From: Haplomitrium mnioides
Lineage: Eukaryota > Marchantiophyta > Haplomitriopsida > Calobryales
NCBI GenBank assembly: GCA_049999725.1
Contig: JBNGIS010008419.1
Span: forward strand, 1 to 24,337
Direction of reading: 5' to 3'
Length of the DNA: 24,337 nucleotides
A program made the translations under genes and the position numbers. The notes below the pieces were generated by a model, which was not told the origin of the DNA, ran no database searches, and worked only from the letters and a program-made list of their open reading frames with translations. Of the stretch, positions 8,752 through 17,659 are shown piece by piece; the stretch's first letter is position 1, and each line of letters begins with the position of its first letter.

Positions 8752-8985
8752 ATGTATTCTATAGAAAGGTTTTAAGAAACTAACTTTATGGATTGGAAAG
8801 CTAAGATAAAACTAATCCTTGAGCTGAAAGGATTATAGAGGCATGTGAATAGTGAGTTTCCTAAGCTTAGTGGCAGGAGTACCACTGAGGAAGAAATTGC
8901 AATGTGGATCTATGCAGATAGCCACACTAAAATCCTAACGTACCTAAGTTTGGGTAAGAAGCTTGAGATTTTAGTTTGGTTTAAA
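8752..8985 (+). pseudogene. gag: Copia Gag, N-terminal piece (element E)
   Basis: Frame 1. It resembles the start of plant Copia Gag: an NFMDWKAKI segment corresponding to the usual N-Y-x-x-W-K-x-x-M, then LKGL-RHV, STTEEEIAMW, and a DSHTKILTYLSLGKKLEILV helix. Stops occur at 8773-8775 and 8836-8838; the second is at a position where the family has Trp. After about 8985 the similarity changes to a DUF4283 protein. The remainder of this Gag resumes at about 15549, so the coding region has been split by an insertion. The exact break is uncertain by about 30 bp. Confidence 0.7.
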
Positions 8986-9412
8986 AAAATTTGTGAGCAA
9001 AAAGATTGGAAGGCCTCAGTGCTCATGCTCTTAGGAAAAGGTTTTTTTCTAGTATCTACAGAAGAAGATGGAGTCAGATCCACGCTTCTCAGAGGAGAAC
9101 CGTTGCTTATGAAAAACATGAGATGCATATTCCAACCGTAGAGCTAAGTTTGATCCATTGATAGAACAAGCCTTGGCTCCAACTTGGATAACATTGTTGT
9201 TCTTTCCTGAAGAGCTACACAATTAGTTGCCAATGATTGCCAAAGTCTTTGGAAATTGTATTCATACCCCTTCAGTTCTGGAGGGGATGTATGTTAGATT
9301 TTGTGTTCAGCTAAACAAATCCAAAGGGTATAGAATATGATGGAATACCTCTCATATGCTTTCTCTCTATAGGAGCACTAATCACTTAGTTGGGAAATGT
9401 CCTCAAGGAAAT
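8986..9412 (+). pseudogene. DUF4283 domain and CCHC knuckle, first part (retroposed)
   Basis: Shows the hallmarks of plant DUF4283 proteins, known from LINE ORF1 and related retrogenes: LLGKGFFLVS, a WP-FDP-like KFDPLIEQ, PTWITLLFFPEELHN, IAKVFGN, then EYDGIPLICF leading to a zinc knuckle (first Cys 9357-9359, His and last Cys in NHLVGKC, last Cys 9398-9400). The second knuckle Cys is lost in a small indel. The reading frame changes three times (frame 1, 2, 0, 2) and stops are present. It is broken at 9412 by element C and continues at 14477. Nucleic-acid binding is the family expectation. Confidence 0.72.
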
Positions 9413-9759
9413 TGTAAAAGAGCTCAAAGACCAACTTCCAAATGAGTAACAACTTCAAGATAACTCTAACAGAGTTATAAAACTCAAAGCCAATAAGCAA
9501 ACAAAATCCAAGAGTGTTAACCAAGCAATGACAGAGCCAAACCGAATTGAGAGGAACTCTAGAATGAGGAGTGGGGCTAAGAAGCCCTCTTTTTTATACA
9601 AGAGAAGACGGTGTCATCCCTCTTTCTTCACTTACAAGTCACTTCTAATTTCAACTCTAAAAATGATTTTGAAGGCAAGTATTCTTATCTCAACACTAAA
9701 AGTGACTCTCTACCACTTCCTCCACCCTCTTTATTTTCTTATAAGTAGCACAACCTTAT
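9413..9759 (-). repeat. 3' LTR of element C, start deleted
   Basis: In reverse complement it matches the family LTR from ATAAGGTTGTG to the TTTTACA end, but the first roughly 17 bases (TGTAATAGTACAAGC) are absent. The chromodomain-end sequence (TTATTCAA) is joined directly to ATAAGGTTGTG. The deletion also removed the polypurine tract seen in D at about 6185-6199. The TATA position is eroded (TTTTTTATA on the + strand). Confidence 0.85.
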
Positions 9760-10295
9760 TTGAATAGCCTCTTAAGCATTTTCAAGATTTGAAGAAGGTT
9801 GTCAAGTAGCATCATGAAGCGGATAGCCTTTCTACAAAACCTTGTTGAACTTGTGGATGCCACCCTCGCTTGATAACTCTTTTTGCGAAAATGTGGTCCA
9901 CTTCAAATTCTTCATGATCATCAAGAACAATAGCCGGAGGAGGAAGTTAAATATGATTTGGAAAAGAAGATGGACTAGGAACAAAAGGCTTTAGTTTAGA
10001 GACATGAAACACATGATGAATCTTTATATGTAGAGGAAGGTCAAGTTTATAGGCAACGAAAGAAATAACCTAAGAAATAGAGAAATGACCAATCCAAGCA
10101 AAAGATTACCTACGGACTTGAGTATCTAAAGATAATGGGAGATCATGAGTAGATAACATAACTTGGTCATCTAAAATATAAGAGCAATGAAGACGACGTC
10201 TATCGGTATATTTTTTTGCCAATTTTGAGCAATAGTAAGATGGTTGCAAGCATCTTGCAAGGAAGAAGATAAATGAAACAAACAAGTAGAAATAC
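9760..10295 (-). pseudogene. pol: Integrase C-terminus and chromodomain (element C)
   Basis: Reading the minus strand gives a KIHHVFHVSKLKPFVP-like segment, then EEFEVDHIFAKRVIKRG marking the start of a chromodomain near 9905, and a degraded tail. The middle of the chromodomain has lost its WKGYP/ATWEP core, apparently through substitutions, and frame changes occur. It aligns with the better preserved remnant in D (5870-6190). Confidence 0.75.
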
Positions 10296-11060
10296 TTAGA
10301 ATATTGGAAGCAGAATGAGAAAGCAAACCATCGAGAGCAAGAGGATGTTGACTTGAACTAAGAAAGAAAGGAGAAAACCTAGTACTTGCTTATTTGGAGT
10401 TGTTTTATGTGAACTCCATAGTCGATAAGAAACTATCCAAATTGGTACGATAAACACGCAAAGCATATCTTCCAAATTGTGATTACCGCACTTTGTTTGC
10501 CCATCTATTTGAAGATGATAAGCAATAGACATAGAGAGTTTGGTGCCTAAAAGTTTGAACAACTCTCACCAAAACTTTCTAGTGAAACGCAAATCCTTAT
10601 CAAATATTAGCACCTTGGGCATTCTATGATGACAAAAGATAGTATCAAAGTAAATTTTTGCCAATTGTGGAGCATCCACTGTATCCATTGTCTGTGCTAA
10701 ACTAATCTGCTTGTTGAGCTTGTCTACAAACACTACAATGGTAGTAAACCCACAATGCGTAGCTGGAAGTGGAGTGACAAGATCCAAACTTACATGTTCC
10801 TAACGAGCAGTAGGAATTAGTAATGGTTGAAGAAGTTCCACTGGTTTTTTATTCGAAGCTTTGTTTTGTTGACAACTTTCACATGAATTAACAAAACCAC
10901 AAACATCTCAAGCCAAGTTAGGCCACCACCAAGTGCGCTGAAGCAACTCTGTAGTTTTATCTACTCCAAGATGCTTAGAGACGGGAAATGTCATGCGCTT
11001 CTTATAAACAAGCCATTCAAAGTGTATCATCTTGTGGAACATATATTTGATGGCTTTGAT
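10296..11060 (-). pseudogene. pol: Integrase, zinc-binding and core domains (element C)
   Basis: The minus-strand open pieces at 10908-11060 (zinc-binding region ending KTTELLQRTWWWPNLA), 10566-10787 and 10296-10562 form an integrase. The core contains MDLVTPLP (first Asp) and FDKDLRFTRKFW (second Asp). At the catalytic Glu position the motif reads DGQTKCGN instead of DGQTE, so the third acidic residue is Lys. The enzyme would be dead even if frames were intact. Confidence 0.85.
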
Positions 11061-11760
11061 ATAGAATACTATCTCGAATAGAAAAACATGATACTCACTA
11101 TCTTTGACGTCCAATCGTGCCCGAACAAGACTAAAAAAACATCTTCTTGTAGTTTTTTGATGATAACTCCTACTAGTTGTCTCATCCAAATGTAAGATGC
11201 TAATGTTGCTAATCTCTATTGTATTCACTCGAGGATCTGTCCTTCGTGACAGTGCATCAGAATTGGTGTGGAAACTTCCAGATTTGTACTTTTGCTTGAT
11301 ATCAAAGAGTTGCAATTGATCTTCCCATTGGTGATGGCGACTTGTCATATTTTCCAAATGGATTGCTTGTAACAATGGCTTGTGATTTGTGCGCATAAAC
11401 ACATGTCTTCTTAAAAGATAGTGCCTCCACACTTTGGTGGCATAAACCATTGTCAATTGCTCTCGATCCCTTGTAGAATAATTTCTCTCCACCGCATTTA
11501 ATTGACGTCACATAAAGGCAATTGGATGAAGTCCATCCTCAAACTCTTGCTACAAAACTACTCCAATAGCAAAATTAGAAGCATCAAAATCAACTATACA
11601 ACGTGCATTTGAATCATTTGGTTGTAGAATAGGACAAAAAGATAGTGCATCTTTGAGTTGTTGAAATGTCGTTTGCTCTTTGGCGGTCTATTGAAACTTG
11701 ACCTTTTTGCCTAGCAGATTAGTAAGTAGTGTGCAACAATATGCACATAATAATAGATGA
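11061..11760 (-). pseudogene. pol: RNase H (element C)
   Basis: Minus strand. It contains the MERNYSTRDREQLTMVYATKVWRHYL segment (usually nYsttekELLAiv), TNHKPLLQ (usually TDHKPL; Asp replaced by Asn), the QLFDIKQKYKSGSFHTNSDALSRR end with its Asp, and the linker to integrase. The stretch between 11493 and 11760 holds the N-terminal part of the domain with frame changes. Confidence 0.8.
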
Positions 11761-11764
11761 ATCG

Positions 11765-12645
11765 TCAGTAGAAGCTTGCCAATCTATTGAAGGCTCTAAT
11801 GTCCTTTGCTTTCGTTGGAATTGGCCACTCTGTGATAGCTTTAATTTTCTCTTCTTCCATCTTAATACCATCCGCATACATCTTGTGCCCTAGGTAAGTA
11901 ACCTTTTGTTTCCAGAATTTGCACTTAGATCTCTTGCAATAAAACTTCCAATTGCACAACCTTTGCAGTACTTTTTTAAGATGGTCGCAATGCTTTACTT
12001 CAATTTTGCTAGAAAAATAATATCATCCAAGAATACCAAAACTGACTTATCTAATAACCCATCAAAAATTTGATGCATTTGATCCATAAATATGGCCAAA
12101 GCATTAATAAGACCAAATGTAAGAACCTTCCACTCAAAATGCCCATACCTTGTGCAAAAAACTATCTTTGGAATATCACTTAGCTTGATAGGAATTTGCC
12201 AATAGCCACTTCGAAGATCCAGCTTGAAAAATAATCGTGCACCACTCAATTGAACCAACAAATCATCAATACGTGGTAAAGGATATGCATTCTTTACTAT
12301 TTGACTATTCAAACCGCAATAATCACTACAAAGACAAAATCCACCATCTTTCTTTGGTACAAAGAATACCAATGCTCCCCAAGCCAAAGTACTATGTTGA
12401 ATAAAATCCTTCTTAAGAAGATCCGTCAAGGTCTTATGAAGCTCTTCCAACTCTTGCGGCGATAACCGGTATATAGGTCGATTATACAAAGTACTTCCTA
12501 GTATCAACTCAATCGGAAAGGGCATTCCACAATCATCTAGCAACCTTTTTGGCAAATCATCTGGAAACACATCTGAAAACTCCTTCAAAATATCATGAAT
12601 CATTGAGGTTGGTACAAATTTCCCTCCCTCTTTATTCAAATCCAC
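11765..12645 (-). pseudogene. pol: Reverse transcriptase (element C)
   Basis: The minus-strand open piece 11995-12645 runs through FPDDLPKRL, the SPQELEEL helix, [47 protein letters not shown], and catalytic VFLDDI close to its end. The thumb/connection follows in 11765-11959 (VTYLGHKMYADGI). Several motif positions are altered (for example SDYCGLN for VDYRALN, WGALVFF for YGAPVLF), in line with long neutral decay. Confidence 0.9.
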
Positions 12646-12781
12646 GATAGGCTTGATCTATACAGCAAAATAGACAACTCTTTCTCCATCAAACATTATG
12701 CTAAATTGGTTTGGGCCTCTTCACTAATAATGTCGAACTCCCTAAAAGAAATTTCTTTCTTTGTAAAGTAACTTGAATTTG

Positions 12782-13060
12782 TCATTTTTCCCAATCAACT
12801 TGAGCGGATTGATCTTCAAGCCAAGGCAAGCTCAAAATAATATCACATTGTACGGGTGCAATAACAAAATCCATAGATTCTTCATATTCTTTGCCAATTC
12901 TTAGAATAAATGGCTTGTGTGAGTGGAATACCTCATGTTTTTTACCATCTACCATAGTCACAAAACTTCCCTTGATATGCGAAGTTGTAGCTTTGATTTT
13001 CTTTGCAAAACGTAATGACATGAAATTTTCACAGCTTCCACAATCTACCTACGTTCTATA
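12782..13060 (-). pseudogene. pol: Aspartic protease (element C)
   Basis: Minus strand. The segment SLRFAKKIKATTSHIKGSFVTMVDGKK... followed by CDIILSLPWLEDQSAQVDWEK is the typical Ty3/gypsy protease C-terminal half (family form: D-x-I-L-G-M-x-W-L). The active-site motif at 13034-13045 reads Asp-Cys-Gly-Ser in place of Asp-Ser-Gly-Ala/Thr, and a TAG lies two codons before it. Not functional. Confidence 0.75.
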
Positions 13061-13369
13061 AGAATGCTCATCAACCATACCATCTAGATGAAACAAGGTG
13101 CTTCTAATTCTTGTCAAGCTTTTCCTTCTACTGGAACTAATCAAGCTCTCAATAAACCACTCAACTATTTTTATTGAGGTTGGTCGTTTTCTTGATTTTC
13201 TTCTTCAACAATTGCTGCTTAAACAAGAGTATGTGGTCAACTTTGGCGACATAGGCAATTTGCAATCATTTGACCAAATTGTCAATAATAAAAACATCTC
13301 CCACTTTGGCATAGGCACTCATGCTCTACATCGGTGAGTGCCACTTTGTGTGTTGCATCAATCTCCATG

Positions 13370-14037
13370 GATACAACCTCATTTGATGGCATACAAACAT
13401 TTGGTAAAGCTTGTTGTGGATATGGTCTAGCTTTGGTGGTCGTTAATAGCAAGTCATATTGTTCAACTATTCACATTGCTTCTTCTAGTTGAGAGGGCTC
13501 TCTGATTGTCACCTCCATTCTAGTGCAAGGCTTCAATCCTTGAATAAAGCAATCTAAAGCTTCTCCCTAGCCCATATTAGAAATTTTCACAATAATATTT
13601 TGAAATTGCGTAGCATAGCTTCTTATCGCACCAAGTTACTTCAATTTTGCCAAGCAATCTCTTGCCACATTTGGAGCATTAAAAACCCTAAATCTTAGAT
13701 TCTCTGCTTCTTTGAACTCTTTCTTAGAAGCAATTTGAGCAACAAATCCACGTTGAGCTTGCTCAATTTGATATCTCCACCAAGTTTTTGCCACTCCCTC
13801 TAATTGACTTACAGCAAATAGAATTCTTGGACAATCTTCTCTTATGCTAGTAGCCTCAAAATATTGTTTGCAATTGAACAAGAAATTCTCATATGCGTTA
13901 GAAATCGTCTTCCCATCATATGCTTTTGGCTTGAAAACCCACATATGACTTTCTTCTTCTTGAAAATGTGCCCTCTTCTCCATTTGCATTTGAACTTCTA
14001 GAATGCAAGAAAGATGTTCAATTTGTTGTTGCATCAC
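13370..14037 (-). pseudogene. gag: Gag (element C)
   Basis: Minus strand, beginning at ATG 14035-14037, about 46 bp from the primer site. The open piece 13636-14037 has the Gag capsid-like features: a Gln/Met-rich N-terminus, KPKAYDGKTISNAYENFLFNCKQYF, and AVSQLEGVAKTWW, the hydrophobic helix with the conserved Trp pair. It continues with stops through a GEALDCFIQGLKP-TRMEV segment (about 13500-13570), equivalent to the last capsid helix also seen in element B Gag. I see no intact CCHC knuckle downstream. Confidence 0.82.
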
Positions 14038-14083
14038 TTACATCATCGCTTCTTGATTCTCAATTCCACCAAAAACAACTGTG

Positions 14084-14095
14084 GCTTTGATACCA
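14084..14095 (-). other. Primer-binding site of element C (initiator-Met tRNA type)
   Basis: In reverse complement TGGTATCAAAGC, one mismatch from the common plant TGGTATCAGAGC, placed one base inside the 5' LTR end. The match identifies the right-hand LTR as the 5' one. Confidence 0.85.
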
Positions 14096-14096
14096 A

Positions 14097-14476
14097 TGTA
14101 AACGAACTCAAAAACCAACTTCCAAATGAGTAACAACTTTAAGATAACTCTAATAGAGTTATACAACTCAAAGCCAATACGCAAACAAAATCCAAGAGTA
14201 TTAGCCAAGCAACCAAAGAGCCAAACCAAATTGAGAGGAACTCCATAATGAGAAGTGGGGCAAAGAAGCCCTTCTATTTATACAAGAGAAGAGGGTGTCA
14301 AGCCTCTTTCTTCACTTACAAGTCACTTCTAATGTCAACCCTAAAAGTGACTCTCTACTAAAAGTCACTTCGAAGCCAAGTAATCTTATCTCAACCTTAA
14401 AAGTGACTCTCTACCACTTCCTTCACTCCTCTCTATTTTCTTATAAATAACACAACCTTATGTTTGTACTATTATA
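14097..14476 (-). repeat. 5' LTR of element C (380 bp)
   Basis: In reverse complement it runs from TATAATAGTACAAAC (family start TGTAAT, one G-to-A) to CGTTTACA. The TATA box is TATTTATA on the + strand at 14275-14282. It aligns with the three LTR copies in region D. Confidence 0.92.
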
Positions 14477-15548
14477 GGAACACTCATGGTTTTGCCCTAA
14501 AAATGAGGAGGGAGACATTCAAGCAGCCCATCGGGTACCATCAAGAAATTCTACCTCTTCTCCATCTACAATACAAAAGTTGGAGAATCAAGGAAGGTAC
14601 GCGTCAGCACCTTTGGTGAATAATAGAGATCAGATTGAAGCAAGTACACCATTAGAGATTTTTGATAAGAATTTGATACAAGAAGACTCTGAAAACAATG
14701 CATGTCAAGGGAGAAAGGATTTAGCCAGCCCTAAGTCAGCACAAGGAAAGAGGGAGGTTGATACTTCAGTGCAAGGTGGAACTCTGGCTGCATCAAGTAG
14801 TGGCACTAGTACACCTCAAGTTGTGCATGAGTTGGCTAGTAGTATTAGAAAGAAGATGAGACAAGAAGGGCCATCTGAACTCCTCATTAATGTGATAGTT
14901 GCAAAGGAAATGCAGGTTGAGACCTAAGTAGCAGCCGAGGTGGACCTTGCTTCTGACGTGGGATAGAACAAGTGAGAGAAGGTCATCAAGCGTTTCACTT
15001 AGTGTAACAAGCCAAAGAAAGGATCAAGGGCTGTAGAACCTTAGATCACTCAGAGAAGATCTCAGAGAGTGGCCAAAACCTTGGACTCAAGAAAATTGAC
15101 AAGGCAAATAATAGCCAACAAGGTGGACCGATTGTGCCATAAACTAGACCTCTATGGGAAGAAATATCTAGAGGATGAAGAAGATTCTTTAGAAGTCTCA
15201 TCAGAGAATGATTCACCATTGCACAGTGTAATCCCCTCTCGACTTTCTGTGGAACTATAATGAAGATAGTGTTATCAACTATCAAATTTACTAGAAATTG
15301 TTTGAAGTAGAATTGACTGGTAGTTTTATGTTGACTATTTTCGAGATTAATGCCATGGGGTTAGTGATGTACCTCAGGAGAACATGTGATAGATTTTATA
15401 GTTGGGTAGTTATCGTTGGACACCTTTGTGTCTCGACCTGACTACCTTTGAGGAAATGGTTTGCTTTAGTCTAGACTTTGATGTTTTACCGCTAAGGTGG
15501 TTGTATTTGATGTGTGGAAATAAAGTTCTTACTTCTTGCAAAAAAAAA
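14477..15548 (+). pseudogene. DUF4283/zinc-knuckle retrosequence, second part with poly(A)
   Basis: Continuation of 8986-9412 after element C. Frame 0 from 14478 reads HSWFCPKNEEGD directly after the knuckle, then a polar low-complexity Ser/Thr/Gln-rich tail to the stop near 14924, with a further basic stretch (RRSQRVAKTL) before 15258. No endonuclease or reverse transcriptase follows. From 15261 to 15517 it looks non-coding. AATAAA at 15519-15524 is followed 15 bp later by nine A (15540-15548). This is the signature of a polyadenylated RNA copied back into DNA. It could be a truncated non-autonomous LINE-related copy or a retroposed host mRNA. Confidence 0.65.
15519..15548 (+). terminator. 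Polyadenylation signal and A-run
   Basis: AATAAA (15519-15524), a 15-bp spacer, then A9 (15540-15548). Copia Gag coding resumes immediately after. It marks the 3' end of the inserted retrosequence. Confidence 0.6.
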
Positions 15549-15972
15549 GGCAATTTACCCAAGTGAGGTTTGGAATGGCCTTAGAAAGGCTTTTGAGAAA
15601 GGGGGAGTATTTGCTACCACTTACTTATGGAGAAAATTGTTGTCCCTAAGATTTGGAGAGGTGGATAGCATGGGAGATCACACTACCAAGGTGAAAAATC
15701 TAGTTGAGCAATTGCTATCAATAAACCCAAGTCTGAAAGAGGAAAATTTTGAGCGAATCCTACTTGCTAGTTTACTTGAGTCTTATAATGTATTGTTGCA
15801 CTCATTGGAGAGAAACCTGAGCACTCTAACTTTGGATGAAGCAAGTACCTAGCTCTTGGCTGAAAAAATCAGGAGTAAAGAGCGTCTTGGTGGACCTAAA
15901 CATAATTTTTCCTTGTTCATAAGAAGCAAAGAGGCCAAGAAATTCCAAGGTGGAAAGTCCCATAAGGGGTGT
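15549..15972 (+). pseudogene. gag: Copia Gag, C-terminal piece (element E)
   Basis: Frame 1 from the end of the A-run. It shows the UBN2-type Gag core: EVWNGLRKAFEKGG, TTYLWRKLLSLRFGE, HTTKVKNLVEQL, LKEENFERILLASLLESYNVLL, LTLDEAST, followed after a TAG (15850-15852) by LLAEKIRSKERL and a Lys-rich tail leading to KSHKGCCWNC. The usual order fits directly after the N-terminal piece ending about 8985. The final CWNC would start a CCHC knuckle, but its His and last Cys are missing because the sequence becomes an inverted Copia LTR at this point. Confidence 0.78.
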
Positions 15973-16748
15973 TGTTGGAATTGTCAAAGACGAGTTGATG
16001 ATAATATAGCAGCAAAAGTCCACAATAGGTGAGAATCACAAGAAAGAAGGAGTAAAAGCATCAACTCTATGGAATAGGTTATGCGACAACATATTCACGA
16101 GGGCAGAGTTGTGGTGTTCTCTCCTCAACCATAGCAAAATTACAAGGGCAGAATCACAATGCTGTGTTTTTCTCGATAGCAGACTCACGACCTTCTTCAA
16201 ACCCAAAACCCATCTTAATCACAGTTTCCTTCCTATGGCAAAAAACACAGTAGCATCGTGACCTTGCCTTCTATAGCAAAAAAAATGCAAGACAGTCGTG
16301 ACCTCCTTCCAAACACCAAAATACCATTCTCCTTATGAGGTGAGACACAAGTGAAATGTGTTTGCAAATGATGATGAGATGAGCATCATTTCTGATGATT
16401 TATATACTCTTTACAATACCAGCAATACGCTGGATTTTTGTGGGTGCCCAGTTCTAAATCTATGGGCTTGAATAAGTCATATGATGGAATCCAGTAGGTG
16501 AAAGAGACCATTGCTTGCATATGGACAATGGCAGCTCTACCAACTACATATTTGAATTTACTTGCACTGCTATGACTTTTCCTGGTATGAGCGCATACAT
16601 ACATGCATGTGTTTCATCTTACCTTATGCAAAGAACAAAGGGATTTAATGCCCCTAAGGAGCTTTCTGGTGTTGACATATGTCACCACCTAGTGCCTCTA
16701 TATGGCACTATACCTAGATCTCTCTCTTTACTAGTTAGGAGCTAAATA
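15973..16748 (-). repeat. Copia LTR G, truncated (776 bp)
   Basis: Reverse complement of the Copia LTR family. Its 3' terminus (TGTTGGAATTGTC on the + strand) is at 15973. It lacks about the first 100 bp of the LTR: at 16748 it stops abruptly against the complete LTR F. The TATA box is ATTTATATA on the + strand (16398-16406). Internal GGTCRYGA-type repeats align with LTR E. Confidence 0.85.
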
Positions 16749-17659
16749 TGTTGGAATTATCAAAAATGGATTGATGATAATACAACATCAAAAATCCACA
16801 ATAGGTGAGAATCCCATGAAATGTCAGCTCCACGGAAGAGTTTGTGCAACAGCAGATTTGCGAGGGCAAAGTCATTGCGACCTCTCTTCAACAATAGCAA
16901 ATTTACAAGAGTAGATAATCGTGATGATCTTTTCTGCTTGATAGCAGGTTTACCACCTCTTTTTAAACCCAAAATGCAACTTTCTCATGAATTCCTTCCT
17001 ATGGACGAAAACATAGTAGTGTTGCAACCTTCCTTTCTACAATAGAAAAGCATAGAACACTCGCGGCCTCCTTCTAACCATCGAAATGGAATTCTTCTTA
17101 TGAGTTGAGACACAAGTGAAATGTGTTTACAATGAGGATGCGATGAGCATCACTCTTGTTGATTTATATACTCCTTACAATACCAGCATTGGGCTGGATT
17201 TCTATGGCCACCCAATTCTAAATCTATGGGCTTGGTCAAGTCATAGGATAGAATTCTAGCAGGTGAAGGAGACCATTCTTTGCATATGGACAAGAGCAAC
17301 TCGAATAGCTGCATATTCTATTTTACCTGCACTCATATGACTCTTTTTTGTATGAGTGCATGCATACGTGCATTTGCTTCATCATATCTCATGCAAGGGA
17401 TAAAAGACTTAAATATCTCTAAGAAGCTTTATAGTGCTAACACGCGTCACCACCACGTGCCTCCACGTAGCACACCCTGAATTTGCCATGTCACCATTTC
17501 CTAAAGCACCTCTAAACTAGCTAGAATCCTAAACTAGCAAAACAAAACACTTACAGTGACACATTTCACAAAGGAAGTATGTTGCAAGAATTCATGAGCA
17601 GAATCAAACAATTCTTCTGATCCACCAATAGCAAAATTTTGAGCTGCCAATTTCCAACA
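16749..17659 (-). repeat. Copia LTR F, 3' LTR of element H (911 bp)
   Basis: In reverse complement it begins TGTTGGAAATTGGCAGCTC and ends ATAATTCCAACA, with both termini intact. A purine tract, AAGTGGGAG on the minus strand (17660-17668), abuts its start, so it is the 3' LTR of the minus-strand Copia remnant next to it. TATA is at 17162-17170 on the + strand as ATTTATATA. Confidence 0.88.

Larger units (their letters stand above)
9413..14476 (-). mobile_element. Element C: nearly complete chromovirus, dead
   Basis: On the minus strand: 5' LTR (14097-14476), primer site, gag, protease, RT, RNase H, integrase, chromodomain, 3' LTR (9413-9759). At about 5.06 kb it is close to full length for a chromovirus with short LTRs. 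It is inserted in a DUF4283 retrosequence whose two halves flank it. Candidate target duplication is imperfect: GGAAAT on the left, GGAAC on the right. Each domain carries stops or frameshifts. It is of the same family as element D and distinct from A/B. Confidence 0.9.

Noticed and set aside
13098-13337. + strand ORF of 79 aa in element C
   Set aside because: It is the antisense of the gag-protease region of C, with low-complexity Leu content.
8941-15564. TACCTAAGT (8941-8949) and TACCCAAGT (15556-15564) as target duplication of the DUF4283 insert
   Set aside because: They are near-identical and in the same codon phase. However, Copia Gag similarity continues past 8949 for over ten residues with normal spacing to the right-hand piece, so they are more likely a chance match.
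16386-17480. Short ORFs in Copia LTRs (8283-8537, 16515-16745, 16821-17045, 17280-17480)
   Set aside because: They lie wholly in LTR sequence, differ between aligned LTR copies and show no protein motif.
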